Of a stretch of DNA of 64,000 bases, positions 24,095 to 38,200 are shown piece by piece. The notes under the pieces are model-generated. The model had not been told where the DNA came from. It worked only from the letters and a program-made list of their open reading frames with translations, and did not search any database. How positions within the stretch are numbered: the first letter of the stretch is position 1; each line of letters opens with the position of its first letter. The DNA comes from Aristolochia californica (Eukaryota > Streptophyta > Magnoliopsida > Piperales > Aristolochiaceae), in contig JARWKL010000012.1 in the NCBI GenBank assembly GCA_029961685.1, positions 6,786,955 to 6,850,954 on the forward strand, read 5' to 3'. Both the position numbers and the translations under genes were made by a program.

Positions 24095-26781
24095 ATTAAA
24101 AATCCCCCGCCTCCCCTTTTCCCCGACGATTGCAAAACCTGAGAATTAAAAACTGAAAAACGCTCACAACCCTTAAAAATCACTGACACTCTTTGGAATT
24201 ATATCTCTCTAAATTTGTGCATTATGCATCTCCATTTTAGATGTACACTTTTTTCTTAAATCAAAACTTTTTAGTGTTCGTTCTTCCTTCATGCCGTAAA
24301 CAAAAAAAGGTAAATAGATCACAACAAAATGTAAATTTTAGAGTTTATGTAAGGAAAAAAATTAAAACAATAACAAATGTAAGTAATGAAAATTTATTAA
24401 CACACCACAAATGAACACAAAATTTTTGTTATTGGGAAATTCCACTAGATCAATCCTAATAGCTTGAAATTTTACAAGAAAGAGAATTCTTCTACACGTG
24501 TTTAAAATGGATATGCATGCTTGAAACATGTTAAAGATGCAAATGACCTATGGATCCAAAGCTTTTAATGAGAATAACAAACACTCATTAAATTCTTAAG
24601 TGAACGTGCGGCGGGATATTTACCCGACTCAAACAAGCCATTATTTTGACCGTTTGTAAAAAGCTGACCTAACAATCATAGATGATTGTAATGTGATTTA
24701 TCTTGAGTAACGGGCTACATTTTTGTAAGAAATGACATACGGATTGGGAGTCAACAGTCAGTTAAAAATACCCCGCCTACCCCTTTTCCTGTCAATTGCA
24801 AAACCTGAGTTATAAAAACTAAAAAGATCTTACAATCCCTAAAAATTGCTAACACTCTTTGAAATTATCTCTCCTTACATTTGTCCATTGTGCATCTCCG
24901 TTTTAGATGTACACTTTTTTCTTAAATCGAAGCTTTGAGTTTTCGCTCTCCCTTCATCCCGTCAACAAAAAAAGGCAAATTCATCACAACAAAATGAAAA
25001 TTTTAGAGTTTATGTGTGAAAAAAAATTAAAACAATAACAAATGTAAGTGTAAAAAATTTATTCACACACCACAAATGAACACAAAAGTTTTGTTTTCCA
25101 AGTTTGGGAAATTCCACTAGTTCAACCCTAATTGCATAGAATTTTACAAGAAAGAGATTTCTTCCACGCGTGTTTTAAAAATGGATATGCATCTTTGAAA
25201 CATGTTAAAGGTGCAAATGACCCATGGATCCAAAGCTTTTAAAGAGAATAACAAACACTCATTAAATTGTCAATGAACGTGCGATGGGATATTTACCAGA
25301 GTCAAACAACCCATTATTTTGCCCGTTTACAAAAAGCATACCTATCAATCATAGATGATTGTAAAGTGATTTATCATCCGTAACGGGCTATATTTTTGTA
25401 CGAAATGACTTACAGATTGGGAGTCAACACTCAGTTAAAAACACCCCGCCTCCTCCTTTACCCGACGATTGCAAAACCTGAGATATAAAAACTAAAAAGA
25501 GCTTAAATTCAATAAAAATTGCAGACATTCTTTGGAATTATCTCTCTCGACATTTGTGCACTATGCGTCTCCATTTTAAGTGTACACTTTTTTCTTAAAT
25601 CAAAACTTTGAGTTTTCTCTCTCCCTTCATCCCGTAAACAAAAAAAGGCAAATAGATGACAGCAAATTGAAAATTTTAGAGTTTATGTATGGAAAAAATT
25701 TAAAATAACAAATGTAAGTAAATAAAATTCATTCACACTCCAAAAATTGACACAAAACTTTTGTTATCCAAGTTTGGGAAATTCCACTAGTTCAACCCTA
25801 ATAGCTTGGAATTTTTGAAGAAAGATATTTCTTCTACACGTGTTTTAAAAATGGATATGCAAGCTTGAAACATGTTAAAGATGCAAATGACCTATGGATC
25901 CAAAGCTTTTAAAGCGAATAACATCCGCTCATTAAATTCTCTGGTGAACGTGCGGTGGGGTATTTACCCGAGTCAAACAAGCCATTATTTTGCCCGTTTG
26001 CAAAAAGCTGGCCTAACAATCATAGATGAATTGTAAAGTGATTTTATCATGTGTAACGGGCTATATTTTTGTATGAAATGATTTATGGATAGGGAGTCAA
26101 CACTCAGTTATAAATCCCCCGCATCCCCCTTTTCCTGATATTTGCAAAACCTGAGATATAAAAACTAAAAAGAGCCTACAATCCCTAAAAATTACAGACA
26201 CTCTTTGGAATTATCTCTTTCTAAATTTGTGCATTGTGCATCTCCATTTTAGATGTACACTTTTTTCTTAAATCAAAATTTTGAGTTTTCGCTCCCCCTT
26301 CTTACCGTAAAAAAAAAAAAGGCAAATTGATAACAACATAATGAAAATTTTAGAGTTTATGTGTGGAAAAAATTAAAAAAAAGAAAAATTTCAGGAAAGA
26401 AAATTTATTCACAAACCACAAATGAACACAAAAGTTTTATTATCCAAGATTGGGAAATTCCCCTAGTTCAACCCTAATAGCTTGGAATTTTACAAGAAAG
26501 AGATTTCTTCTACACGTGTTTTAAAAATGGATATGCATGCTTGAAACATGTTAAAGATGCAAATGACCTATGGATCCAAAGCTTTTAATGAGAATAATTA
26601 ACGCTCATTAAATTCTTAAATGAACGTGCAGCGGGATATTTACCCTAGCCAAACAAACAATTATTTTGCCCGTTTGCAAAAAGCTGACCTAACAATCATA
26701 GATGATTGTAAAGTGAATTATCATCCGTAACGGGCTATATTTTTGTAAGAAATGACTTACGGATTGGAAGTTCACACTCAG
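24095..26781 (+). repeat. HOR block A-B-C-D/B
   Basis: Monomer starts: A 24095, B 24762, C 25435, D/B 26108. The block matches 5942-7952 at offset about 18155 and 48684-51108 at about 24590. Private marks include CTTTGAAATTATCTCTCC in B and AAAGCGAATAACATCCGC in C. Confidence 0.87.
26108..26781 (+). repeat. D/B hybrid monomer
   Basis: Class D as far as TAGCCAAACAA (near 26645), then a B-type tail from about 26700 (AATTATCATCCGTAACGGGC, ATATTTTTG). The next head is class C, the normal follower of a B tail. The monomer at 50436 has the same structure. Confidence 0.83.
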
Positions 26782-28114
26782 TTAAAAACACCCCGCCTCC
26801 TCCCCCTTTTCCCGACTATTGTAAAACTTGAGATATAGAAACTAAAAAGAGCCTAAATTCCCTAAAAATTACAGACACTCTTTGGAATTATCTCTCTGTA
26901 CATTTGTGTACTGTGCGTCTCCATTTTAAATGTTCACTTTTTTCTTAAATCAAAACTTTGAGTTTTCTCTCTCCCTTCATCCCGTAAACAAAAAAAAGGT
27001 AAAAAGATCACAACAAATTGAAAATTTTAGAGTTTATGTATGGAAAAAATGTAAAACAGTAACAAATGTAAGTAAAGAAAATTTATTCACACACCAAAAA
27101 TTAACACGAAACTTTTCTTGTCCAAGTTTGGGAAATTCCACTAGTTCAACCCTAATAGCTTGGAATTTTACAAGAAAGAGATTTCTTCTACACGTGTTAT
27201 AAATGGATATGCATGCTTGAAACATGTTAAAGATGCAAATGAGCTATGGATCCAAAGATTTTAATTTGAATAACAAACACACATTAAATTCTCTAGTGAA
27301 CGTGCGGCGGGATATTTACCCGACTCAAACAAGCCATTATTTTGCCCGTTTGCAAAAAGCTGACCTAACAATCATAGATGATTGTAATGTGATTTATCAA
27401 GAGTAACGGGCTATATTTTTGTAAGAAATGACGTACGGATTGGGAGTCAACAGTCAGTTAAAAATACCCCGCCTCCCTCTTTTTCTCACGATTGCAAAAC
27501 CTGAGATATAAAAACTAAAAAGATCTTATAATCCCTAAAAATAACAAACACTTTTTGGAATTATCTCTCCCTACATTTGTGCATTGTGCATCTCCATCTT
27601 AGATGTACACTTTTTTCTTAAATAAAAACTTTGAGTTTTCGCTCTCCCTTCATCTCTTAAATTAAAAAAGGCAAATTGATAACAACAAAATGAAAATTTT
27701 AGAGTTTAAGTATGGAAAAAATAAAAAAAAATAAAAAAATGTAAGTAAAGAAAATTTATTCACAAACCACAAATGAACACAAAAGTTTTGTTATCCAAGA
27801 TTCAACCCTAATAGCTTGGAATTTTACAAGAAAGAGATTTCTTCTACACGTGTTTTAAAAATGGATATGCATGCTTGAAACATGTTAAAGATGCAAATGA
27901 CCAATGAATCCAAAGCTTTTAATGAGAATAACAAACGCTCATTAAATTCTTAAGTGAACGTGCGGCGGGATATTTACCCGAGTCAAACAAGCCATTATTT
28001 TCCCCGTTTGCAAAAAGCTGACCTAACAATCATAGATGATTGTAAATTAATTTTTCATTCATAACAGGCTATATTATTGTAAGAAATGACTGACGGATTG
28101 GGAGTCAACACTCA
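26782..28114 (+). repeat. Two hybrid monomers, C/A then B/D
   Basis: 26782-27457 is class C up to about 27110 and class A from about 27206 (ATGCATGCTTG, GTAATGTGATTTATCAAGAG). 27458-28114 has a B head (GATCTTATAATCCC, ATCTCTCCCTAC), then class D from about 27675 (GATAACAAC, CACAAACCAC). The B/D unit is also about 20 bp short where CCAAGATTCAACCC joins. Each following head obeys the tail-to-head order. Confidence 0.82.
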
Positions 28115-28123
28115 ATTAAAAAT

Positions 28124-28138
28124 CCCCCGCCCCCCCCC
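28124..28138 (-). other. Expanded C-rich tract (C5-G-C9)
   Basis: This is the longest C run I saw in any monomer start. The expansion inside an otherwise conserved tract looks like slippage. Confidence 0.85.
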
Positions 28139-28790
28139 TTTTCTCGACGATTGCAAAACCTGAGAACTAAAAACTAAAAAGAGCTTACAATCCTTAAAAA
28201 TCACACACACTATTTGGAATTATATCTCTCTACATTTGTGCATTGTGCATCTCCATTTTAGATGTACGCTTTTTTCTTAAAACAAAACTTTGAGTTTTCG
28301 TTCTCCGTTCATGCCGTAAATAAAAAAAGGTAAATGGATCACAACAAAATGTAAATTTTAGAGTTTATGTTTGGAAAAAAATTAAAAAAATAACAAATGG
28401 GAGTAATGAAAATTTATTCACACACCACCAATGAACACAAAATTTTTGTTATCAAAGTTTGGGAAATTCCACAAGTTCTACCCTAATAACTTGAAATTTT
28501 ACAAGAAACAGATTTCTTATACAAGTGTTTTAAAAATGGATATGCATGCTTGAAACATGTTAAAGATGCAAATGACCTATGGATCCAAAGCTTTTAATCA
28601 GAATAACCAACGCTCATTAAACTCTGAAGTGAATGTGCGGCGGGATATTTACCCGAGTCAAACAAGAAAATATTTTGCTCGTTTGCAAAAAGCTGACCTA
28701 ACAATCATAGATGATTGTAAACTGATTTTTCATTCGTAACGGGCTATATTATTGTAAGAAATGACTTATGGATTGGGAGTCAACACTCAA

Positions 28791-29217
28791 TTAAAAATCC
28801 CCCGACTCCCCCTTTTTCCCGACAATTGCAAAACCTGAGAACTAAAAACTGAAAAGAGCTCACAATCCTTAAAAATCACAGACACTCTTGGGAGTTATAT
28901 CTCTCTACCCTAATAACTTGAAATTTTACAAGAAACAGATTTCTTCTACAAGTGTTTTAAAAATGGATATGCATGCTTGAAACATGTTAAAGATGCAAAT
29001 GACCTATGGATACAAAGCTTTTAATGAGAATAACAAACGCTCATTAAATTCTTAAGTGAACGTGCGGCGGGATATTTACCCGAGTCAAACAATCCATTAT
29101 TTTGCCCATTCGTAAAAAGCTGACCTAATAATCATAGATGATTCTAAAGTGATTTTTCATTCGTAACGGGCTATATTATTGTAAGAAATGACTTACGGAT
29201 TGGGAGTCAACACTCAG
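28791..29217 (+). repeat. Truncated A' monomer (427 bp)
   Basis: At about 28907 CTCTCTAC joins CCTAATAACTTG. Relative to the preceding unit, about 248 bp are missing, and TCTAC occurs at both break ends. The A-tract and the TTATTCACACACC block are lost; the CACGTG site position reads CAAGTG. Confidence 0.87.
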
Positions 29218-30567
29218 TTAAAAAAACCCTGCCTCCCCCTTTTCTCGACGATTGCAAAACCTGAGATATAAAAAATAAAAATAGCTTACAATCCTTAAAA
29301 ATCACAGACACTCCATGGAATTAAATCTCTCTTCATTTGAGCATTGTGTATATCCATTTTAGATGTACACTTTTTTCTTTAATCAAAACTTTGAGTTCTC
29401 GTTCTCCGTTCATCCCGTAAACAAAAAAAGGCTAATAGATGACAGCAAAATGAAAATTTTAGAGTTAAAGTATGGAAAAAATTTAAAACAATAACAAATG
29501 TAAGTAAAGAAAATTTATTCACACACCAAAAATTAACACAAAACATTTGTCATCCAAGTTTGGGAAATTCCACTAGTTCAACCCTAATAGCTTGGAATTT
29601 TACAAGAAAGAGATTTCTTCTATACGTGTTTTAAAAATGGATATGCAAGCTTGAAACATGTTAAAGATTCAAATGACCTATGGATCCAAAGCTTTTAAAG
29701 AGAATAACATACGCTCATTAAATTCTCTAGTGAACGTGCGGTGGGATATTTACCCGAGTCAAACAAGCCATTATTTTGCCCGTTTGCAAAAAGCTGACCT
29801 AACAATCATAGATGAATTGTAAAGTGATTTATCATGTGTAACGGGCTATAGTTTTGTAAGATATGACTTATGGATAGGGAGTCAAGAACCAGTTAAAATT
29901 CCCCAGCCTCCCCTTTTTCACGACGATTGCAATACCTGAGATATAAAAACTAAAAGAGCTTACAATCCCTAAAAATTATAGACACTCATTGGAATTATCT
30001 CTTTCAAAATTTGTGCATTGTGCATCTCCATATTGGATGTAGACTTTTTTCTCAAATATAAATTTTGAGTTTTCGCTCCCACTTCATACCGTAAAAAAAA
30101 AAAAAGGCAAATTGATAACAAAAAAATTAAAATTTTAGAGTTTATGTATGGAAAAAATTTTTTAAAAAAAAAAATATAATTAAAGAAAATTTATTCACAA
30201 ACAACAAATGAACACACAAGTTTCGTTATCCAAGATTGGGACATTCCACTAGTTCAACCTTAATAGCTTGGAATTTTGCAAGAAAGAAATTTTTTCTACA
30301 CGTGTTTTAAAAATGGATATGCATGCTTGAAACATGTTAAAGATGCAAATGACCTAAGGATCCAAATCTATTAATGAGAATAACAAACGCTCATTAAATT
30401 CTTAAGTGAACGTGCGGCGGGATATTTACCCAAGTCAAACAAACCATTATTTTGCCCGTTTGCAAAACGCAGACCTAACAATCATAGATGATTGTAAAGT
30501 GATTTTTCATTCGTAATGGGCTATATTATTGTAAGAAATGACTTACGGATTGGGAGTCAACACTCAA

Positions 30568-33500
30568 TTAAAAATCCCCCGCCTCCTTTTTTTCCCGACG
30601 ATTGCAAAACCTGAGAACTAAAAACTGAAAAGAGCTTACAATCCTTAAAAATCACGGACACTCTTTGGAATTATATCTCTCTACATTTGTGCCTTGTGCA
30701 TCTCCATTTTAGATGTACACTTTTTTCTTAAATCAAAACTTTGAGTTTTTGTTCTCCCTTCATGCCGTAAACGAAAAAAAGGTAAATAGATCACAACAAA
30801 ATGAAAAATTTAGAGTTTATTTATGGAAAAAAGTTAAAACAACAACAAATGTAAGTAATGAAAATTTATTCACACACCACAAAAGAACACAAAATTTTGT
30901 TATCCAAGATTGGGAAATTCCACTAGTTCAACCCTAATAGCTTGGAATTTTACAAGAAAGAGATTTCTTCTACACATGTTTTAAAAATGGATATGCATGC
31001 TTAAAACATGTTAAAGATGCAAATGACCTATGGATCCAAAGCTTTTAATGAGAATAGCAAACGCTCATTAAATTCTTCAGTGAACGTGAGACGGGATATT
31101 TACCCGAGCAAACAATCCATTATTTTGACCGTTTGCAAAAAGCTGACCTAACAATCATAGATGATTGTAAAGTGAATTTTCATTCGTAACGTGCTATATT
31201 ATTGTAACAAATGACTTACGGATTGGGAGTCAACACTCAGTTTAAAACACCCAGCCTCCCCCTTTTCCCGATGATTGCAAAACCTAAAATATAAAAACTA
31301 AAAAGTGGTTAAATTTCCTAAAAATTACAAACACTCTTTGGAATTGTCTCTCTCTAAATTTGTGCACTGTGTGTCTCCATTTTAAATGTACATTTTTTTC
31401 TTAAATCAAAACTTTGAGTTTGTTCTCTCCCTTCATCCCGTAAACAAAAAAAAGGCAATTAGATCACAACAAAATGAAAATTTTAGAGTTTAAGTATGGA
31501 AAAAATTTAAAACAATAACAAATGTAAGTAAAGAAAATTTATTCACACACCAAAAATAACACAAAAGTTTTGTGATCCATGTTTGGGAAATTCCACTAGT
31601 TCAACCCTAATAGCTTGGAATTTTACAAGAATGAGATTTCTTCTACACGTGTTTTAAAAATGGATATGCAAGCTTGAAACATGTTAAAGATGCAAATGAC
31701 CTATGGATCCATAGCTTTTAAAGAGAATAACATATGCTCATTAAATTCTCTAGTGAACGTGCAGTCGGATATTTACCCGAGTCAAACAAGCCTTTATTTT
31801 GCCCGTTTGCAAAAAGCTAACCTAACAATCATAGATGATTGTAAAGTGATTTTTCATTCGTAACAGGCTATATTAATTTAAGAAATGACATACTGATTGG
31901 GAGTCAACACTCAATTAAAAATCCCCCACCTCCCCCTTTTCCCGACGATTGCAAAACCTGAGAACTAAAAACTGAAAAGAGCTCACAATCCATAAAAATC
32001 AAAGACACTCTTTCGAAATATCTCTCTACATTTGTGCATTGTGCATCTCAATTTTAGATGTACACTTTTTTGTTAAATCAAAACTTTGAGTTTTCATTCT
32101 CCCTTCATGTCGTAAACAAAAAAAGGTAAATAGATCACAACAAAATGAAAATTTTAGAGTTTATGTATGAAAAAAAATTAAAACAATAACAAATGTAAGT
32201 AATGAAAATTTATTCACACAACACAAATGAACACAAAATTTTTTTATCCAAGATTGGGAAATTCCACTAGTTCAACCCTAATAGCATGGAATTTTACAAG
32301 AAAGCGATTTCTTCTACACGTGTTTTAAAAATGGATATGCATGCTTGAAACATGTTAAAGATGCAAAAGACCTATGGATCCAAAGCTTTTAATGAGAATA
32401 ACAAATGCTCATTAAATTCCGAAGTGAACGCGACGGGATATTTACCCGAGTCAAACAAGCCATTATTTTGCCCGTTTGGAAAACGCTGACCTAACAATCA
32501 TAGATGATTGTAAAGCGATTTTTCATTCGTATTGGGTTATATTATTGTAAGAAATGTCTTACGAATTGGTAATCAACACTCAATTAAAAATCCCCGCCTC
32601 CCCCTTTTCCTGACGATTGCAAAACCTGAGAATGAAAAACTGAAAAGAGCTCACAATCCATAAAAATCACAGACACTCTTTGGAATTATATCTCTCTACA
32701 TTTGTGCATTGTGCATCTCCATTTTAGATGTACACTTTTTTCTTAAATCAAGAGTTTGATTTTTCGTTCTCCCTTCATGTTGTAAAAAAAAAAAGGTAAA
32801 TAGATCACAACAAAATGTAAATTTTAGAGTTTATGAATGGAAAAAAATTATAACAATAACAAATGTAAGTAATGAAAATTTATTCACACACCACAAATGA
32901 ACACAAAATTTTGTTATCCAAGATTGGGAAATTCCACTAGTTCAACCCTAATAGCTTGGAATTTTACAAGAAAGAGATTTCTTCTACACGTGTTTTAAAA
33001 ATGGATATGCATGCTTGAAACTTGTTAAAGATGCAAATGACCTATGGATCCAAAGCTTTTAATGAGAACAACAAACGCTCATTAAATTCTTAAGTGAACG
33101 TGTGGCGAGATATTTACCCGAGTCAAAGAAGCCATTATTTTGCCAGTTTGCAAAAAACAGACCTAACAATCATAGATGATTGTAAAGCGATTTTGCATTC
33201 GTAATGGGATATATTATTGTAAGAAATGACTTACAGATTGGGAGTCAACACTCAATTAAAAATCCCCCGCCTCCCCCTTTTCCTGACGATTGCAAAACCT
33301 AAGAACTAAAAACTAAAAAGAGCTCACAATCCTTAAAAATCATAGACACTCTTTGGAATTATATCTCTCTGCATTTGTGTATTGTGCATCTCCATTTTAG
33401 ATGTACACTTTTTTCTTAAATCAAAACTTTCAGTTTTCGTTCTCCCTTCATGCCGTAAACAGAAAAAGATAAATAGATCACAACAAAATGTAAATTTTAG

Positions 33501-33927
33501 AGTTTATGAATGGAAAAAAATTAAAACAAAAAAAATGTAAGTAATGAAAATTTATTCACACACCACAAATGAATACAAATTTTTTGTTATCCAAGTTTGG
33601 GAATTCCACTAATTCAACCCTAATAGCTTGAAATTTTACAAGAAAGAGAATTCTTCTACACGTGTTTTAAAAATGGATATGCATGCTTGAAACATGTTCA
33701 AGATGCAAATGACCTATGGATCCAAAGCTTTTAATGAGAATAACCAACACTCATTAAATTCTGAAGTGAACGGGCGGCGGGATATTTACCCAAGTCAAAC
33801 AAGCCATTATTTTGCCCGTTTGCAAAAAGCTGACCAAACAATCATAGATGATTGTAATGTGATTTATCATGAGTAACGGGCTATATTTTTGTAAGAAATG
33901 ACGTACGGATTGGGAGTCCACAGCCAG
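30568..33927 (+). repeat. Disordered block A'-C/D-A'-A'-A'
   Basis: Monomer starts: 30568, 31241, 31915, 32584, 33255. A' has a class A head (GAACTAAAAACTG, ATATCTCTCTAC) with GTGCATTGTGC instead of GTGCATTATGC. Most copies have a class D body or tail (CCAAGATTGGG, TTTTTCATTCG, ATATTATTG). The last one regains an A tail (GTAATGTGATTTATCATGAG) and is followed by B. The block recurs at 56435-59774. Confidence 0.84.
31241..31914 (+). repeat. C/D hybrid monomer
   Basis: Class C (ATGCAAGCTTG, AACATATGCTC) until about 31800, then the dyad GATGATTGTAAAG and D tail TTTTTCATTCG. The next head is A-type. Its partner 57108-57760 has the same switch, and also lacks about 20 bp around GAAACATGTGGATCC near 57550. 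Confidence 0.8.
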
Positions 33928-35277
33928 TTAAAAATACCCCGCCTCCCCCTTTTTCCGACGATTGTAGAACCTGAGATATAAAAACAAAAAGTTCTTACAA
34001 TCCCTAAAAATTACAAACACTCTTTGGAAATATCTCTCCCCACATTTGTGCATTGTGCATCTCCATTTTAGATGTGCATTTTTTTCTTAAATCAAAATTT
34101 TGAGTTTTTGCTCTCCCCTCATCCCGTAAAAAAAAAAACACGACAATAGATCACAACAAAATGAAAATTTTAGAGTTTATGTGAAAAAAATTAAAACAAT
34201 AACAAATGTAAGTAATGAAAATTTATTCACACACCACAAATGAACACAAAAGTTTTGTATTCCAAGTTTGGGAAATTCCACTAGTTCAACCCTAATTGCA
34301 TGGAATTTTACAAGCAAGAAATTTCTTCTACACGTGTTTTAAAAATGGATATGCATGCTTGACACATGCTAAAGATGCAAATGACCTATGGATCCAAAGC
34401 TTTTAAAGAAAATAACATACGCTCATTAAATTCTCTAGTGAACGTGCGGTGGGATATTTACCCGAGTCAAACAAGCCATTATTTTGACCGTTTGCAAAAA
34501 GCGAACCTAACAATCATAGATGAATTGTAAAGTGATTTATCATGTGTAACGGGCTATATTTTTTTAAGAAATGTCTTATGGATAGGGAGTCAACAATCAG
34601 TTAAAAATCCCCCGCCTCCCGTTTTTTTCGACGATTGCAAAACTTGAGATATAAAACTAAAAGAGCTTACAATCCCTAAAAATTATAGGCACTCTTTGGA
34701 ATTATCTCTTTCTAAATTTTTGGATTGTGCATCTCCATTTTAGATGTACACTTTTTTCTCAAATCAAAATTTTGAGTTTTCCCTCCTGCTTCATACCGTA
34801 AAAAACAAAAAAAAGGCAAATTGATAACAACAAAATGGAAAATTTTAGAGTTTATGTATGGAAAAAATTTTAAAAAACAAAAAATGTAAGTAAAGAAAAT
34901 TTATTCACAAACCACAAATGAACACAAAAGTTTTGTTACCCAAGAATGGGAAATTCCACTAGTTCAACCCTAATAACTTGGAATTTTACAAGAAAGAGAT
35001 TTCTTCTACACATGTTTTAAAAATGGATATGCATGCTTGAAACATGTTAAAGATGCAAATGACCTATGGATCCAATGCTTTTAATGAGAATAACAAGCGC
35101 TCATTAAATTCTTAAGTGAACGTGCGGCGGGATATTTACCCGAGTCAAACAAGCCATTATCTTGACCGTTCGCAAAAAGTTGACCTAACAATCATAGAAT
35201 ATTGTAAAGTGATTTTTCATTCGTCACGAGCTATATTATTGTAAGAAATGACTTACGGATTGGGAGTCAACACTCAA
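33928..35277 (+). repeat. B/C hybrid and D monomers
   Basis: 33928-34600 has a B head and middle (TTACAAACACTC, AATTGCATGG), then turns class C between about 34310 and 34410 (AACATACGCTC, GATGAATTGTAAAG). It is followed by D at 34601, as the rule predicts. Private marks GACACATGCTAAAG and GGACAATAG-like forms recur at 59775-61112. Confidence 0.82.
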
Positions 35278-38200
35278 TTAAAAATCCCTCGCCTCCCCCT
35301 TTTCTCGACGATTGCGTAACCTGAGAACTAAAAACTAAAAAGAGCTTATAATCCTTAAAAATCACGGACACTCTTTGAAATTATATCTCTCTACATTTGT
35401 GCATTGTGCATCTCCATTTTAGATGTACATTTTTTATTAAATAAGAACTTTGAGTTTTCGTTCTCCCTTCATGCCGTAAACAAAAAAAAGGTAAATAGAT
35501 CACAACAAAATGAAATATTTAGAGTTTATGTATGGAAAAAAATTAAAACAATAACAAATGTAAGTAATGAAAATTTATTCACACACCACAAATGAACACA
35601 AAAGTTTTGTTATCCAAGATTGGGAAATTCCACAAGTTCAACCCTAATAGCTTGGAATTTTACAAGAAAGAGATTTCTTCTACACGTGTTTTAAAAATGG
35701 ATATGCATGCTTGAAACATGTTAAAGATTCAAATGACCAATGAATCCAAAGCTTTTAATGAGAATAACAAACGCTCATTAAATTCTTAAGTGAACGTGCG
35801 GCGGGATATTTACCCGAGTCAAACAAGCCATTATTTTGCCCGTTTGCAAAAAGCTGACCTAACAATCATAGATCATTGTAAAGTGATTTTTCATTCGTAA
35901 TGGGCTTTATTATTGTAACAAATGACTTACGGATTGGGAGTCAACACTCAATTAAAAATCCCCCGCCTCCCCCTTTTCCCGACGATTGCAAAACTTGAGA
36001 ACTAAAAACTGAAAAGAGCTCACAATCCTAAAAAATCGTAGACACTCTTTGGAATTATATCTCTCTGCATTTGTGCATTGTGCATCTCTATTTTAGATGT
36101 ACACTTTTTTCTTAAATCAAAACTTTGAGTTTTCGTTCTCCCTTCATGCCGTAAACAAAAAAAGGTAAACAAAAAAAGGTAAATCGATGACAACAAAATG
36201 TAAATTTTAGAGTTTATGTATGGAAAAAAATTAAAACAATAAAAAATGTACGTAATGAAAATTTATTCACACACCACAAATGAACACAAATTTTTTGTTA
36301 TCCATGTTTGGGAAATTCCACTAGTTCAACCCGAATAACTTGAAATTTTACAAGAAAGAGAATTCTTCCACACGTGTTTTAAAAATGGATATGCATGCTT
36401 GAAACATGTTAAAGATGCAAATGACCTATGAATCCAAAGCTTTTAATGAGAATAACCAACACTCATTAAATTCTGAAGTGAACGTGCAGCGGGATATTTA
36501 CCCAAGTCAAACAAGCCATTATTTTGTCCGTTTGCAAAAAGCTGACCTAACAATCATAGATGATTGTAATGTGATTTATCATGAGTAACGGGCTATATTT
36601 TTGTAAGAAATGACATACGGATTGGGAGTCAACAGTCAGTTAAAAATGCCTCGCCTCCCCCTTTTCCCGACGATTGCAAAACCTGAGATATAAAAACTAA
36701 AAAGATCTTACAATCCGTAAAAATTACAAACACTCTTTGGAAATATCTCTCCCTACTTTTGTGCATTGTGCATCTCCATTTTAGATGTACACTTTTTTCT
36801 TAAATCAAGCCTTTGAGTTTTCGCTCTCCCTTCATTCCGTAAAAAAAAAAAGGACAATAGATCACAACAAAATGAAAATTTTAGGGTTTATGTGTATAAA
36901 AAATTTAAACAATAACAAATGTAAGTATAGAAAATTTATTCACACATCACAAATGAACACAAAAGTTTTGTTTTCAGTGTTTGGGAAATTCCACTAGTTC
37001 AACCCTAATTGCTTGGATTTTTACAAGAAAGAGATTTCTTCTACACGTGTTTTAAAAATGGATATGCATGCTTGAAACATGTTAAAGATGCAATTGACCT
37101 ATGGATCCAAAGCTTTTAAAGAGAATAACAAATGGTCATTAAATTCTCAATAAACGTGCGGTGGGATATTTTCCAGAGTCAAAAAGGCCATTATTTTTCC
37201 CGTTTACAAAAATCTTACCTAACAATCATAGATGATTGTAAAGTGATTTATCATCCGTAACCGGATATATTTTTGTAATAAATGACTTACGGATTGGGAG
37301 TCAACACTTAGTTAAAAACACCCCGCCTCCCCCTTTTCCCGACGATTGCAAAACCTGAGATATAAAAACTAAAAAGAGCTTAAATTCCCTAAAAATTACA
37401 GACACTCTTTGGAATTATCTCCCTCTACATTTGTGCACTGTTCGTCTCCATTTTAAATATACACTTTTTTCTTAAATCAAAACTTTGAGTTTTCTCTCTC
37501 CCATCCTACCGTAAACAAGAAAAGGCAAATAGATCACAGCAAAATGAAAATTTTAGAGTTTAAGTATGGAAAAAATTTAAAACAATAACAAATGTAAGTA
37601 AAGAAAAATTATTCACACATCAAAAATTAACACAAAACTTTTGTTGTCCAAGTTTGGGAAATTCCATTAGTTCAATCCTAATTGATTGGAATTTTACAAG
37701 AAAGAGATTTCTTCTACACGTGTTTTAAAAATGGATATGCAAACTTGAAACATGTTAAAGATGCAAATGACCTATGGATCCAAAGCTTTTAAGGAGAATA
37801 ACATACGCTCAATAAATTCTCTAGAGAACGAGCGGTGGGATATTTACGAGAGTCAAACAAGCCATTTTTTTGCCCGTTTGCAAAAAGCTGAAATAAGAAT
37901 CATAGATGAATTGTAAAGTGATTTATCATGTGTAACGGGATATATTTTTGCAAGAAATGACTTCTGGATAGGGAGTCAACAATCAGTTAAAAATCCCCGC
38001 CTCCCCTTTTTCCCGACGATTGTAAAACCTGAGATATAAAAACTGAAAGAGCTTACAATCCCTAAAAATTACAAACACTCATTGGAATTATCTCTTTCTA
38101 AATTTGTGCATTGTGCATCTCCATTTTAGATGTACAATTTTTTCTTAAATATAAATTTTGAGTTTTCTCTCCCCCATCATACCGTAAAAAAAAAAAATGC

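Larger units (their letters stand above)
28115..30567 (+). repeat. A', truncated A', C-mosaic and D monomers
   Basis: Starts: A' 28115, short A' 28791, C-like mosaic 29218, D 29893. The unit at 29218 has an A/D-like head (CTCTTCATTTGAGCATTG) on a class C body, as does the unit at 55082. The D units at 29893 and 55758 share TCAAGAACCAGTTAAAA at their start and GAACACACAAGTTTCG. Confidence 0.83.
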
